Shown one piece after another: positions 38,724 through 47,908 of a DNA stretch of 64,000 bases. Positions within the stretch are counted from its first letter, which is position 1. Each line of letters opens with the position of its first letter. The notes beneath the pieces were generated by a model that worked only from the letters and a program-made list of their open reading frames with translations, had not been told where the DNA came from and did not search any database. Origin of the DNA: Catelliglobosispora koreensis DSM 44566 (GTDB lineage Bacteria > Actinomycetota > Actinomycetes > Mycobacteriales > Micromonosporaceae); the NCBI RefSeq assembly GCF_000379685.1, contig NZ_KB903291.1, positions 310,001 to 374,000 of the forward strand. The letters run 5' to 3'. Made by a program: the position numbers and the translations under genes.

Positions 38724-41627
38724 TCACCCGCCCGGGGAGGGTGTGGCGCTAGGGGCTGGTGTGGCCGCGGCGGCAGCCGCCTGAGCTGCTTGGAATTCCT
38801 TTATCGCCTCATCAAGCGCCTTCAGCGCCCGGCCCTGTGCCTCAAAATCACCAGACTTTTGAGCGGCCCGCAGATCCTCGATGGCCTTGTTCACCTTTTC
38901 AGCGGCAGCGGCCAGCGCATTACTGGAAGCGGGCGGAGGCGTTGTCGTTGGTGGTTTTTCCGTCACCGGAGGCGGCGGCGCGTTTCCTGTGAGCTGCGCT
39001 ATGCCGTCGGCGATGGTGGTGGCAAAGGCCACGCGGTCGCCGTAGTTCATGAGCAGCCGCTGGAACTGTGGGAACGCCTGGTCGTTTGAGCTCTTGGTGT
39101 AGATGGGCTCGATGTAAAGCATTCCGCCGCCGTAGGGCAGCGACAGCAGGTTGCCCTTCACTAGACCCTGATCTCGCCAGAGTCCCAGCTGCGTCTTCAC
39201 ATCATTTGGCGAGCCCTCGATTTTCGCCGTGTTGTTTTCCATCCGCTCCTGAGCTTGGCCCGGCCCAGGAATGGGACTGTCCTTGCCCAGCTCCAAAACT
39301 TCCAGGACTTGCTTTCCGTCCACATAGGATCCGGAGATGATGGCCGCGAGGTTTCGCTTGTCCTTCGGGTTCACGGCGGCCACGAGCTGGAACCGCACCG
39401 AATCCTGCTCGGGGAGTTTCGTCAGCAGGTAATAGGGCGGCTGCTTGACGTTGCCCTTGGCCGGGTCATCGGGCACGGCCCAGAAGTCAGCCTCGGTGAA
39501 GAACTCGCCCGGGTTCGTCACGTGGAACTGTGCCAGCAGGTCACGCTGCACCTTGAAAAGGTCGGCCGGGTAACGGAAGTGGCTTTCGAGCTCAGACGGG
39601 ATCGAACTCTTGGGCTTGACGAGGTCGCCACCAAAAGCCTTATTCCAAGCCTTGAGCACGGGGTCCTTGTCGTCGAACTCATAAAGCGTCACTGAGCCGT
39701 CATAGGCGTCGACCGTGGCCTTCACCGAGTTGCGGATGTAGTTGATTTGCTGGCGCGCGAGCTGGAACGTGCCGTCGCCGGTGAGCGCGTCGTTCGTCAC
39801 CTCACGCAGGTCGACCCGCTTCGAATAAGGGAAGTTGGCTGACGTGGTGAAGCCGTCGATGATCCAGACGATCCGTCCACCTACGACAGCCGGATATGGG
39901 TCGCCGTCAAGGGTGAGGAACGGCGCGACTTTTTGCACCCGCGTACGCGGATCGCGCTCGTACAAAATCTTGGAGTTGTCGTTAATCGCGTCGGCGAGCA
40001 AGAAGTTGGACTCGGCGAACTTGATCGAGTAGAGCAGCCGCCGCCAGGTCGAGCCGATGTCCACACCGCCGGTGCCCTCGTAGGTGTGGTGGGCGTCGGT
40101 AGTTTCGCCCACGGGACGGTCATACTCCACATCCGGACCGCCGGGCACCTTGCCCACGATGGCGTATTCCTTCATTTGCTCGCCGTAATACACCCGTGGC
40201 TGCTTCTGCTCCGGCATCTCACCGGTGGCCGAGGCGCAACCGCCCAAAGTGGACCCTTCAGAGAAGAACCCTGACACGAACTTCGGCAGACCGTTGCCCG
40301 CGCAAACCTCGTTGGCAGGTGCGGCCACCAGACCGTACCCGTGGGTGTAAATGGTGTGCCGGTTGATCCAGTTGTTCTGCGTGCCCGTGAGCGCCTCGTA
40401 GGACAGTTCGCGCAACCCGACGACGTAGTCGCGGACCTTGCCGTCCTTGAGCGTGTAGCGGTCGATGTCGAGCTTGTCGCCGAAGTGGTAGAAGCTGCGC
40501 ACCTGGGCTAGCTGCGTGTAGGCCTCGGACACCACGGCCGGGTCAAGCTGGCGGATGTTCGGCACGACGGTCTGATCGGTGGCGAGACTCGCCGGCGGAA
40601 CAGTCACGCCAGAGGTGTAGTCCCGTTTTTGCGCGTCATCGATGCCGAAGCCGAGACGAGTTTGCCCGATGGCACGGGATATGTAATCGGCTTCCTTGGT
40701 GTTGCGGCTCGGGTCCACCTCGAACGTTTGCACGCCCCAGGGATAGATGCCGCCGATGGCGATCGCCGACACGAGCAGCAGTCCAAGCGCGACGGCAGGC
40801 CCGGTCAGGTTACGCATCACCGCGTTGGAGAAGATCAAGATAGCGATGGCCACGATAATGGAGATGTACATGAGCATCTCTTTGGCGGGCAGCAACGCGT
40901 TGATGTCGGTGTATCCGGCGCCGGTCAGCTTCGTCCCCGTGATGGTGTCTAGGAGCAAAGCGCGCTGATCGAACCAGTACGCGATCGCCTTGAGGATGAC
41001 GAAGAACGCGACCAGGCTGGTCAGGTGAGCCCGTCCCGCGGTGGTCAGCCGCTCCCCCGGCCCGGACAGCCGCAGGCCACCGAAGAGGTAGTGCACCGCG
41101 AGCGATCCCAGCAGCGCCAGCACCACCACGGTGAAACCTGTGCTCAGCAGGTATTGCCAGAACGGAAGCCGGAACACGTAGAAACCGATGTCGATGCCGA
41201 ACTCTGGATCGACCTCGCCGAAATCCACCGCGTTGCTAAACAGCATCCAGTCTTGCCAGTGGCCTTGTGCCGCGAGCCCGGCGAACAGCCCGATCACGGA
41301 AGACACGATGATGAACCAGCGGTTGAGCCGCGGCCCGAGCAGATACCGATACCGCTCTAACGCTTCCTGAGAATGTCCTGTGGGCGGCAAGAAAGGCCGC
41401 ACGCGATAGGCGAGATAGAGGTTGCCGAAAATGAAGCCGCCGACGGCGAGCCCGGCGACGGCGAAGAGCGTGAGCCTGGTGCCCAGCTGCCCGGTGAAGA
41501 CAGGCGTGGCCTTGAGTTCTTCGAACCAAAGCCATTCGGTCCAGGCCTCAACTACCCAGCCAAGGGTCGCGAAGAGGACGAGCAATCCGGTCAGGACGAT
41601 GAGCCAGGCCCGGCTGCGACGGCTCAT
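38724..41627 (-). CDS. UPF0182 family large membrane protein
   Basis: The 967-residue protein starts at ATG 41627. Seven membrane segments lie in the first third (from RAWLIVLTGLLVLFATLGWV to AVALGLLLVSAIAIGGIYP). A very large extracytoplasmic domain follows, and it ends with a Pro/Thr linker and an Ala-rich coiled-coil (about 905-950). Length and order fit the UPF0182 family conserved in Actinobacteria (M. tuberculosis Rv3193c). Function is unknown. It is the first chromosomal gene beyond the tRNA and opens the block conserved in mycobacteria. Confidence 0.92.
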   Translation of the reverse strand: MSRRSRAWLIVLTGLLVLFATLGWVVEAWTEWLWFEELKATPVFTGQLGTRLTLFAVAGLAVGGFIFGNLYLAYRVRPFLPPTGHSQEALERYRYLLGPRLNRWFIIVSSVIGLFAGLAAQGHWQDWMLFSNAVDFGEVDPEFGIDIGFYVFRLPFWQYLLSTGFTVVVLALLGSLAVHYLFGGLRLSGPGERLTTAGRAHLTSLVAFFVILKAIAYWFDQRALLLDTITGTKLTGAGYTDINALLPAKEMLMYISIIVAIAILIFSNAVMRNLTGPAVALGLLLVSAIAIGGIYPWGVQTFEVDPSRNTKEADYISRAIGQTRLGFGIDDAQKRDYTSGVTVPPASLATDQTVVPNIRQLDPAVVSEAYTQLAQVRSFYHFGDKLDIDRYTLKDGKVRDYVVGLRELSYEALTGTQNNWINRHTIYTHGYGLVAAPANEVCAGNGLPKFVSGFFSEGSTLGGCASATGEMPEQKQPRVYYGEQMKEYAIVGKVPGGPDVEYDRPVGETTDAHHTYEGTGGVDIGSTWRRLLYSIKFAESNFLLADAINDNSKILYERDPRTRVQKVAPFLTLDGDPYPAVVGGRIVWIIDGFTTSANFPYSKRVDLREVTNDALTGDGTFQLARQQINYIRNSVKATVDAYDGSVTLYEFDDKDPVLKAWNKAFGGDLVKPKSSIPSELESHFRYPADLFKVQRDLLAQFHVTNPGEFFTEADFWAVPDDPAKGNVKQPPYYLLTKLPEQDSVRFQLVAAVNPKDKRNLAAIISGSYVDGKQVLEVLELGKDSPIPGPGQAQERMENNTAKIEGSPNDVKTQLGLWRDQGLVKGNLLSLPYGGGMLYIEPIYTKSSNDQAFPQFQRLLMNYGDRVAFATTIADGIAQLTGNAPPPPVTEKPPTTTPPPASSNALAAAAEKVNKAIEDLRAAQKSGDFEAQGRALKALDEAIKEFQAAQAAAAAATPAPSATPSPGG

Positions 41628-41750
41628 CCGGGGAAGCTGACTTGATCTGGTCACCACGGTGGTCCAGCCTACAGTCGAAATGAGCGCTCGGAGATGTCGC
41701 GCCTTCGGCCCACCACACACGACCGCTCACATCGATCGCTCCGCCGGCCA

Positions 41751-42851
41751 TCAGCAGGACGGCAGCGGTGCTCCTGACGGCAAGGCGGCTAACGCGGCCA
41801 TCGCGTCATCCAAGGTGGACACTTTGACGACCCGCAGACCGTCGGGCACGTTGCCGACGGTTTCGGCACAGTTGGCGGCAGGAGCGAGGAACACTGTCGC
41901 GCCCGCGGCCCTGGCGCCGTGGAGTTTCTGGGCGATCCCGCCGATCGGCCCGACCCGGCCTTCGTCGTCGATCGTGCCGGTGCCGGCGATGACCATGCCG
42001 TGGGTCAGATCCTCGGCCTTGATCTTGTCGATGATGCCGAGAGCGAACATCATGCCCGCGCTAGGCCCGCCGATTTTGTCCAGCTTGATTTTCAGCTGGT
42101 ACGGATTCGGCTGTGTCGTCTTGATCGAGATGCCAAGTTTCGGGTTGCCGTCCTGGCCAGCCTTGGTGGTGATGTCCACTGTGGACTTCACTCCGTCACG
42201 GGTGTAGCCGACCTGGCGGACCGCTCCGGCCGGCTTTTCCGTCACGAGCTGGAGCAGCTTTTGCACCGAGCTGACCTCGACGCCATCGACGGTCTCGACG
42301 ATGTCACCGGCCTGGAGTTTGCCGGCGGAGGCACCGTCAGCGGGGACTTCGGAGACAGCGACCTTGACGGGAAAGCCGAGATAACGCAGGGCGGCGGTTT
42401 CCGCGCTCGTCTGCGACGCCTCGAACTCTTGCCGGTTTTCTTCCTCGACCTGCTTCTCGTCTTTGTCCTCGGGATAGATCAGCGTGCGGGGAACAACCGC
42501 GTCCTCATCGGAGAACCAGCCCTTGATCGCCTCAAGCAGCGAGACGCTCGACGAGACCGAAACGGTCGTCATCCGCAGCTGGCCTTTGCTGGCAGACGTT
42601 TCGCCTCCGGTGATTTGAATCACCTCTTGGCACGAGTCAGAAAGCTCGGTGCAGGCCTGCCCGGACCCGTCAACCGCACCCAGCGTATTGACGGTTGGCC
42701 CTGGACTGAGCTCGACATAGGGCACCTCGGCGGTGCCCGCGAGCACAGCTAACACCAGCGTGATCGCGAAGCCGAGCATGACGGTCAGGCCACGGCGCCG
42801 GATTCCGAATGAACGCTTCGGGGGCGGCGGGACAAAAACCGGCTCGGTCAT
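41751..42851 (-). CDS. PDZ and Lon-protease-domain membrane protein
   Basis: From the ATG at 42851 the protein has 366 residues: one N-terminal membrane anchor (LTVMLGFAITLVLAVLAG), a PDZ domain at about 155-225 (AGKLQAGDIVETVDGVEV), and a C-terminal Lon (S16) domain. The catalytic Ser lies in GGPSAGMMFALGIID and the Lys in AQKLHGARAAG. It is the homologue of Rv3194c. It should act on extracytoplasmic substrates. It diverges from the DUF2342 protease gene across a 66-bp intergenic region. Confidence 0.92.
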   Translation of the reverse strand: MTEPVFVPPPPKRSFGIRRRGLTVMLGFAITLVLAVLAGTAEVPYVELSPGPTVNTLGAVDGSGQACTELSDSCQEVIQITGGETSASKGQLRMTTVSVSSSVSLLEAIKGWFSDEDAVVPRTLIYPEDKDEKQVEEENRQEFEASQTSAETAALRYLGFPVKVAVSEVPADGASAGKLQAGDIVETVDGVEVSSVQKLLQLVTEKPAGAVRQVGYTRDGVKSTVDITTKAGQDGNPKLGISIKTTQPNPYQLKIKLDKIGGPSAGMMFALGIIDKIKAEDLTHGMVIAGTGTIDDEGRVGPIGGIAQKLHGARAAGATVFLAPAANCAETVGNVPDGLRVVKVSTLDDAMAALAALPSGAPLPSC

Positions 42852-42917
42852 GGACCAAAGCGTAACGGTGAGCCCTGACATGAGTCAGGTCGGCTCAAGT
42901 TAGCGTAACGTGGAGTG

Positions 42918-44237
42918 GTGCCTGACACCCCGTTCGGCTTTGCCCTCCCGGGCGGCCAACCACCAGATCCCAATGACCCACAGCAAATGCAGCAATTCCT
43001 GGCCGGGTTGCAGCAACTCATGGCCCAGTCGCAAGGCGGCAGCGGTCCCGTGAACTGGGATCTTGCCCGGCAGGTCGCGACGACTTCACTCAACAGCGAA
43101 GGCGGCGACCCAGCGGTGACGCCTGCCGACAAGGCGGCCATTCAGGAGGCTCTGCGTCTGGCCGACCTGTGGCTGGAGCCGGTGACCGCGCTGCCCAGTG
43201 GCGTCGTCGTGGCCACCGCGTGGAACCGCAATGAGTGGATCTACAACACCATGGACGTGTGGAAGAAGCTCGCCGACCCGGTCGCCGAGCACATGGTCGC
43301 CGCTATGAGCGACCTGATTCCACCGGAGGCGCGCGCACAACTCGGGCCGATGTCCACCATGATCACCGCGCTTGGCGGCGCGCTGTTTGGCGGGCAGTTC
43401 GGTCAGGCTCTGGCCAAACTGGCGACGGAGGTCCTTTCCGCCGGCGAGATCGGCCTGCCGCTAGGACCGGCTGGCACGGCCGCGCTCATCCCCGCAAACC
43501 TCCGGGTGTACGGCGAAGGCCTCGACGTTGACCCCAACGAGCTGCGGCTATTCGTCGCTCTGCGCGAGGCCGCGCACCAGCGGCTCTTCGGGCACGTCCC
43601 GTGGCTGCGTGGGCACATCCTCAACACCGTCGATACCTATGCGCGGGGCATCCGCGTCGACCGGGAGGCGATCGAGGAAGCCATGCGGCAAATCGATCCG
43701 CAGGATCCGCAGTCGATGCAGGGCTTGCAGCTCGAAGGAGTCTTCGCCCAAGACGACACCGAGCAGCAGCGCGCGGCGCTGCGACGGCTGGAAACAGCTT
43801 TGGCGCTCGTGGAGGGCTGGGTCTGTCACGTCGTGGAGACGTCGGCCGAAGGCCGCTTGCCACAGGTTCAGAAGCTCGCTGAGGCGTTCCGGCGCCGTCG
43901 CGCGGCTGGCGGGCCCGCCGAGTCGACCTTCGCCGCTCTCGTCGGCTTGGAGCTGCGTCCCCGCAAACTTCGCGAGGCGGCCACGTTGTGGGCTGCGCTA
44001 ACCGAGCATCGTGGCGTCGCCGGCCGCGACGCGCTCTGGGGTCACCCCGACTTGCTTCCGTCCGAAGAGGACTTCGCCGACCCGGCTGGATACGCACAGT
44101 CGCAGTTGGACTTAAGCGAGCTCGAAGGCTTCGGCGACCTCGACGCGAACGGCGGTTTCAAAACCGACCGTGATGAGAAGCCGGGGCCGGAGCAAGCCGA
44201 GCCGGGCGAGGACGACGGCGGCACTAGCCGACCGTGA
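42918..44237 (+). CDS. Zinc-dependent metalloprotease-like protein (DUF2342)
   Basis: The 439-residue protein starts at GTG 42918 (or 42915), with GGAG close upstream. The core has LALRLADLWLEPVTALP-like helices and the family's zincin-type motif REAAHQRLFGH at about residue 217, then GHPDLLPSEEDF. Family members (Rv3195 homologues) are annotated as coenzyme F420 or zinc-dependent peptidases; the substrate is unknown. The C-terminal 40 residues are acidic and disordered. Its end overlaps the convergent metallopeptidase gene by 14 bp. Confidence 0.87.
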   Translation: MPDTPFGFALPGGQPPDPNDPQQMQQFLAGLQQLMAQSQGGSGPVNWDLARQVATTSLNSEGGDPAVTPADKAAIQEALRLADLWLEPVTALPSGVVVATAWNRNEWIYNTMDVWKKLADPVAEHMVAAMSDLIPPEARAQLGPMSTMITALGGALFGGQFGQALAKLATEVLSAGEIGLPLGPAGTAALIPANLRVYGEGLDVDPNELRLFVALREAAHQRLFGHVPWLRGHILNTVDTYARGIRVDREAIEEAMRQIDPQDPQSMQGLQLEGVFAQDDTEQQRAALRRLETALALVEGWVCHVVETSAEGRLPQVQKLAEAFRRRRAAGGPAESTFAALVGLELRPRKLREAATLWAALTEHRGVAGRDALWGHPDLLPSEEDFADPAGYAQSQLDLSELEGFGDLDANGGFKTDRDEKPGPEQAEPGEDDGGTSRP

Positions 44238-44811
44238 TCTGGGCCGCCGCGGCGATCCCTTCGAGGTAGCCGCGGGCCCGCTCCGTCTTGGGGTAACGCC
44301 CGACCAGCTCCCAGAAGCGAGCATTGTGGCCGGGCACGATAAGGTGCACCAGCTCGTGCAGCAGCACGTAGTCAGCCACCCAGCGCGGCATCTCGCGCAC
44401 CTTGTCGGAAAGGCGGATCGTGCGGTCCGACGGCGTGCAGGAGCCCCAGCGGCCGTTCTGGTTGTGCACCCACCGAACGCTGGCCGGGATCGCGACATCG
44501 CCATATTCGGGCAGGTATCGAGACGCCAGCTGACGTGCCCGCTGCGCAAGATCAGCATCACTTCGGTGAATGCGCTGATCGCGGGCGGCTAGCCGGGCGA
44601 GCATCCGGTCGACCCATTCCGTCTCCTCGGCTCGCGAGAATTGGTTGGGGATCAGGACGACAACGCGTTCTCCGTCGCGGTAGGCGGACACCGTGCGGCG
44701 GCGGCGCTCACTGCGCCGCACTTCAACCACGGGCTTGCGCCCCGCACCGCTCACGGGAAGGACGCTAGCTTGCCCTGGCCAGGGGTCCGCAAGAGCCAAT
44801 TTTCTGATCAT
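44224..44811 (-). CDS. YgjP-like (DUF45) metallopeptidase
   Basis: The 195-residue protein has an N-terminal beta part (VVEVRRSERRRRTVSAY) and the zinc site HELVH in YVLLHELVHLIVPGHNARFW, preceded by WGSCTPSDRTIRL. These are the YgjP/M48-like features: HExxH, the downstream H and the WGSC motif. Function is poorly known; relatives sit beside restriction enzymes or stand alone. It is convergent with the DUF2342 gene. Confidence 0.9.
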   Translation of the reverse strand: MIRKLALADPWPGQASVLPVSGAGRKPVVEVRRSERRRRTVSAYRDGERVVVLIPNQFSRAEETEWVDRMLARLAARDQRIHRSDADLAQRARQLASRYLPEYGDVAIPASVRWVHNQNGRWGSCTPSDRTIRLSDKVREMPRWVADYVLLHELVHLIVPGHNARFWELVGRYPKTERARGYLEGIAAAAQITVG

Positions 44812-45010
44812 CGCTAGATTTACAGCGATAAGTGGCTTTTGGCATATAAATTCAACGAGTCAGGGTGACCCGAATCTCTCTCATATCCGATACGCACGAT
44901 AGCTCCGGCGTGTCCCGGCTTACCTGACTTGTCTGCTGAGTTCGGGCAGGCAGACTTCCACCGTCCACGGCGACAGTCGACGGCATCGAATTGACCATTG
45001 AGGAGGAATC

Positions 45011-45181
45011 GTGGCTAAGACCGAGACGTACAACGGCTACTGCGTGAAGTGCAAGGAGAAGCGGGACTTCGAAGGGACCGTGACCATCTCCAAGACCAAC
45101 ATGCGGATGGCCAAGGGACCCTGCCCGGTGTGCGGCACCACCGTGAACCGCATCCTCGGGAAGGCCGAAGCCAAAGCCTGA
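45011..45181 (+). CDS. DUF5679 small zinc-ribbon protein
   Basis: A GTG start at 45011, with AGGAGG six bases upstream, gives 56 residues. CVKCKEKRDF near the N-terminus and GPCPVCGTTVNRILG near the C-terminus form a two-knuckle zinc ribbon, like the actinobacterial DUF5679 proteins. It is similar in style to zinc-ribbon ribosomal proteins, rich in Lys. Function is unknown. A strong hairpin follows at 45193-45224, so it is probably a monocistronic gene. Confidence 0.87.
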   Translation: MAKTETYNGYCVKCKEKRDFEGTVTISKTNMRMAKGPCPVCGTTVNRILGKAEAKA

Positions 45182-45192
45182 GCGCAGGCCGG

Positions 45193-45224
45193 GCTGGCCG
45201 GGGTTATTCGCGGCCCCGGCCAGC
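45193..45224 (+). terminator. Hairpin terminator after the DUF5679 gene
   Basis: GCTGGCCGGGG (45193-45203) and CCCCGGCCAGC (45214-45224) pair over 11 bp with a 10-base loop, 11 bases after the stop codon. Confidence 0.7.
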
Positions 45225-45243
45225 TAGATAACTAGATCGCTGA

Positions 45244-45308
45244 TGTGGATAACTTGGGGATAACCCCGGTGATCATCGGGGATAGCCTGTGGATAACTCT
45301 GGGGATAG
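45244..45308. promoter_or_regulatory. Cluster of DnaA boxes, about 11-bp phased
   Basis: Two perfect DnaA boxes TGTGGATAA occur at 45244-45252 and 45288-45296. Between and after them are TGGGGATAA (45255-45263), CGGGGATAG (45277-45285) and TGGGGATAG (45300-45308), each close to the consensus, all in the same orientation. Starts are 11, 22, 11 and 12 bases apart. No dnaA or dnaN gene is near, so this is not the replication origin; DnaA titration or DnaA control of the next gene is possible. Confidence 0.7.
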
Positions 45309-45335
45309 CTTTCTGATCACGCATTATTTGAAGCT

Positions 45336-46292
45336 GTGACCACGCTTTCCCGGCCCACCCTGCTCCCTGGCCTTCGCCCGCTCTGGCGTCATCAGCACGC
45401 CGTTCAGCTGGGCACCGACCCGGCCCAGGCGGTCGTGTTGGAGCTGCCTCACCCGGCCGCCGCCAAGCTGCTCGACCTGCTCGACGGGTCGCGCACGGAG
45501 CGGGTGATCATCGGGGAGATGAGCCGGATCGGGATGGCGGAACAAGACGTTGTCTCGACCCTCGCCAGCTTGGCCGAGGCAGGGCTCGTCGTGCCGGCGA
45601 ACACGCTCTTGCCAACAGCCCTGGCGGCTGAGGAACGGCGGCGGATCATCCCGGAAGCCGCCGCCATCGCGGTCCGGTTCCGGGACCGGCCCGCCAGTCC
45701 TGCGGTCATCTTGAGGCGCCGCCAGCGGGCCAAAATCATCATCACGGGTGACGGAAGCATCGCCGATCACGTGACGACCGCCTTGCGCGACGCGGGAGTT
45801 GGCATCGTGACGAAGGCGACCGTGGCCGAAGCGACAGCAGCCCGTGGCGAGCACGTTTTCGTCGTCCACATTGGACTCGTGCGCCCGGTCCGCAGCAAGC
45901 TGCCGCACCTGGCGGTGAGTGTGCGCGACGGTGTCGCCATCGTCGGCCCATTGGTGCCAGCGGCGGCAGGCCCGTGCCTGTGCTGTCTGGACCTGCACCG
46001 CACGGACCGCGATCCGGTCTGGCCCCGGCTGGCCGAGCAGCTTTCTAGCGACGGGCCAGCACACGCCCCATGTCCATCGGCGACAGCGATGACCGCGGCA
46101 GGGTTCGCCGCCGCTGAGATTCTGGCCTATCTAGACGGTGCCCAGCCCTCCGCGATCGGCGTGACCGTCGAGATCAGCGGCACCGCGCCGTGGCGCAGAC
46201 GCACCTGGACACCGCATCCCCAATGCGGCTGCACGCGCCGGCGCCGCCGAACCTTCACGCCTTCACCTCCGGAAAGGCCGCTCGGTCAGTAA
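45336..46292 (+). CDS. E1-like/ThiF-type protein resembling TOMM cyclodehydratase partner
   Basis: The 318-residue protein begins at GTG 45336. The N-terminal region is a winged-helix-like leader-binding domain (LLDGSRTERVIIGEMSRIGM, then LASLAEAGLV). The C-terminal half is a reduced E1/ThiF fold with KIIITGDGSIADHV and GPCLCCLDLHRTDRDPVWP, and ends with Cys residues (CGC) that would complete a zinc site. It is the Rv3196-like gene of this conserved block. No YcaO or precursor peptide is near. The role is unknown. The DnaA-box cluster lies directly upstream. Confidence 0.78.
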   Translation: MTTLSRPTLLPGLRPLWRHQHAVQLGTDPAQAVVLELPHPAAAKLLDLLDGSRTERVIIGEMSRIGMAEQDVVSTLASLAEAGLVVPANTLLPTALAAEERRRIIPEAAAIAVRFRDRPASPAVILRRRQRAKIIITGDGSIADHVTTALRDAGVGIVTKATVAEATAARGEHVFVVHIGLVRPVRSKLPHLAVSVRDGVAIVGPLVPAAAGPCLCCLDLHRTDRDPVWPRLAEQLSSDGPAHAPCPSATAMTAAGFAAAEILAYLDGAQPSAIGVTVEISGTAPWRRRTWTPHPQCGCTRRRRRTFTPSPPERPLGQ

Positions 46293-46302
46293 CAATGAGC
46301 CA

Positions 46303-47628
46303 GTGACCGACATCCCGCGGCGAGCCGTCGCACGCAGCGCCAAGCTGGCTTCGCTTCCCCTGAGCTTCGCCGGCCGCACGGTCCTGGGCTTTTCCAAGCG
46401 GATGACCGGTTTCGCTTCGGAAGTGATCTCGGCCGAGATCCAGGAACGCACCGCTGAGCAGCTTTTCAGCGTCCTCGGGCAGCTCAAGGGCGGCGCGATG
46501 AAACTGGGCCAGGCCTTGAGTGTGTTCGAAGCAGCGCTGCCAGAAGCCCTCGCGCAGCCCTATCGCGACGCACTGACGAAGCTTCAGGAAGCGGCTCCAC
46601 CCATGCCGTCGGCGACTGTCCACAAAGTCCTGGCCGAGCAGCTCGGCCCCGACTGGCGCAAGCTGTTCAAGGAATTCGACGACACTCCCGCGGCGGCGGC
46701 CAGCATCGGCCAGGTGCACAAGGCGGAGTGGAAGGTGCCCCGCAAACGCACCGGTGTCCCCGTCGCGGTAAAGATCCAGTACCCGGGAGCGGGCGACGCC
46801 CTCATCGCCGACCTCGGTCAGCTGTCCCGCATGGCGGCACTGTTCAAGGTGATTCAGCCCGGGCTCGACGTCAAACCCCTCGTCGCCGAGTTACGCGAAC
46901 GGGTCGTCGAGGAACTGGACTATCTCCTTGAGGCCGAAAGCCAGACCGCGTTCGCGAAGGCCTACGAGGACGATCCGCAGATCTTTGTCCCGCAAGTGCT
47001 CAAGGCGGGCAGCCGGGTTCTGGTGACCGAGTGGGTTCAGGGCACTCCACTGTCGACAGTCATCGGCTCAGGCACGGTCGCCCAACGAGACCGGGCCGGA
47101 GCGCTGATGGCCACGCTTCACTTTTCGGCCCCGCAACGGGCTGGGCTCCTGCACGCCGATCCGCATCCAGGCAACTACCGCTTGATGGAAGACGGCCGGC
47201 TCGCCGTGATCGATTTCGGTGCGGTGGCACGGCTTCCTGACGGTCTGCCCGAACCGGTCGGCCGGCTGACGCGGCTTGCCTTGGAGGGCAAGGCACAAGA
47301 CGTCCTTGCGGGTTTACGCGAAGAGGGATTCGTCAAGCCAGACTTGGAAATCGACGCTGACGCCGTCTTGGAATACCTTCTGCCGATGCTCGATCCGCTC
47401 AAAGTGGACGAGTTCCGGTTCACCCGTGCTTGGCTGCGTGCTGAGGCGGCTCGGATCGCTAGTCCACGCAGCCCTGCGTACCAGCTGGGAAGGCAATTGA
47501 ACCTGCCACCGTCCTACCTGATGATCCAGCGCGTGACGCTCGGGTCGATCGGGGTGCTGTGTCAGCTGGAGGCGAAGGCGCACTACCGCGCCATTGTCGA
47601 GGAATGGGTTCCAGGTTTCGCGCCATAG
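46303..47628 (+). CDS. ABC1/UbiB-type atypical kinase
   Basis: The 441-residue protein starts at GTG 46303. It shows the ABC1 order: KGGAMKLGQALS near residue 63, the Ala-rich loop AAAASIGQVH replacing the P-loop, VAVKIQYPG with the Lys, LLHADPHPGNYRLM as catalytic loop and VIDFGAVARLP with the metal-binding Asp. UbiB-like proteins support quinone or lipid handling and act mostly as ATPases. It is the Rv3197 homologue. It follows the E1-like gene by 10 bp and is probably cotranscribed; a strong hairpin ends the transcript. Confidence 0.92.
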   Translation: MTDIPRRAVARSAKLASLPLSFAGRTVLGFSKRMTGFASEVISAEIQERTAEQLFSVLGQLKGGAMKLGQALSVFEAALPEALAQPYRDALTKLQEAAPPMPSATVHKVLAEQLGPDWRKLFKEFDDTPAAAASIGQVHKAEWKVPRKRTGVPVAVKIQYPGAGDALIADLGQLSRMAALFKVIQPGLDVKPLVAELRERVVEELDYLLEAESQTAFAKAYEDDPQIFVPQVLKAGSRVLVTEWVQGTPLSTVIGSGTVAQRDRAGALMATLHFSAPQRAGLLHADPHPGNYRLMEDGRLAVIDFGAVARLPDGLPEPVGRLTRLALEGKAQDVLAGLREEGFVKPDLEIDADAVLEYLLPMLDPLKVDEFRFTRAWLRAEAARIASPRSPAYQLGRQLNLPPSYLMIQRVTLGSIGVLCQLEAKAHYRAIVEEWVPGFAP

Positions 47629-47632
47629 CAAG

Positions 47633-47668
47633 GCGAAAGCCGGGAGCTGGGGGGCTCCCGGCTTTCGC
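47633..47668 (+). terminator. 15-bp hairpin terminator
   Basis: GCGAAAGCCGGGAGC (47633-47647) and GCTCCCGGCTTTCGC (47654-47668) pair perfectly with a 6-base loop, five bases after the ABC1 kinase stop. It lies between convergent genes and is followed on the plus strand by a short T-rich stretch. Confidence 0.85.
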
Positions 47669-47680
47669 TATTGAAGTTTT

Positions 47681-47848
47681 CTACCGGCCGGAGCGAAGAC
47701 GGCTCGCCATGCGGCGTGCGCGGACAGCGATCTGGCGTGCGGAACGGGAAGCCTCAGAGGAGATGGTCTGAGGCTCGTGCATTCGCGCTCGGCTCATAGC
47801 TTCATGGATGGTATACATCTCGATCAATCCGTTCTGTTCGATGTTCAT
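47681..47848 (-). CDS. Small basic protein of unknown function (55 residues)
   Basis: From the ATG at 47848, with AGGACAAA upstream, the frame gives 55 residues. It starts MNIEQNGLIEMYTIHEAMSR and ends strongly basic (RQIAVRARRMASRLRSGR). Codon use follows the high-GC pattern. A position between two transcription units, beside whiB7 and on its strand, could mean that it belongs to a whiB7 transcript. I recognise no family. Confidence 0.6.
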   Translation of the reverse strand: MNIEQNGLIEMYTIHEAMSRARMHEPQTISSEASRSARQIAVRARRMASRLRSGR

Positions 47849-47908
47849 TAGGTTTGTCCTTTGTGGTGGTACCTGCCGAAAGATCGGCTGGTGATTGGTT
47901 TACGGAAC

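Noticed and set aside
45244-45308. Replication origin
   Set aside because: DnaA boxes are present, but there is no dnaA, dnaN, rpmH or AT-rich unwinding region; gene order matches an internal chromosomal block.
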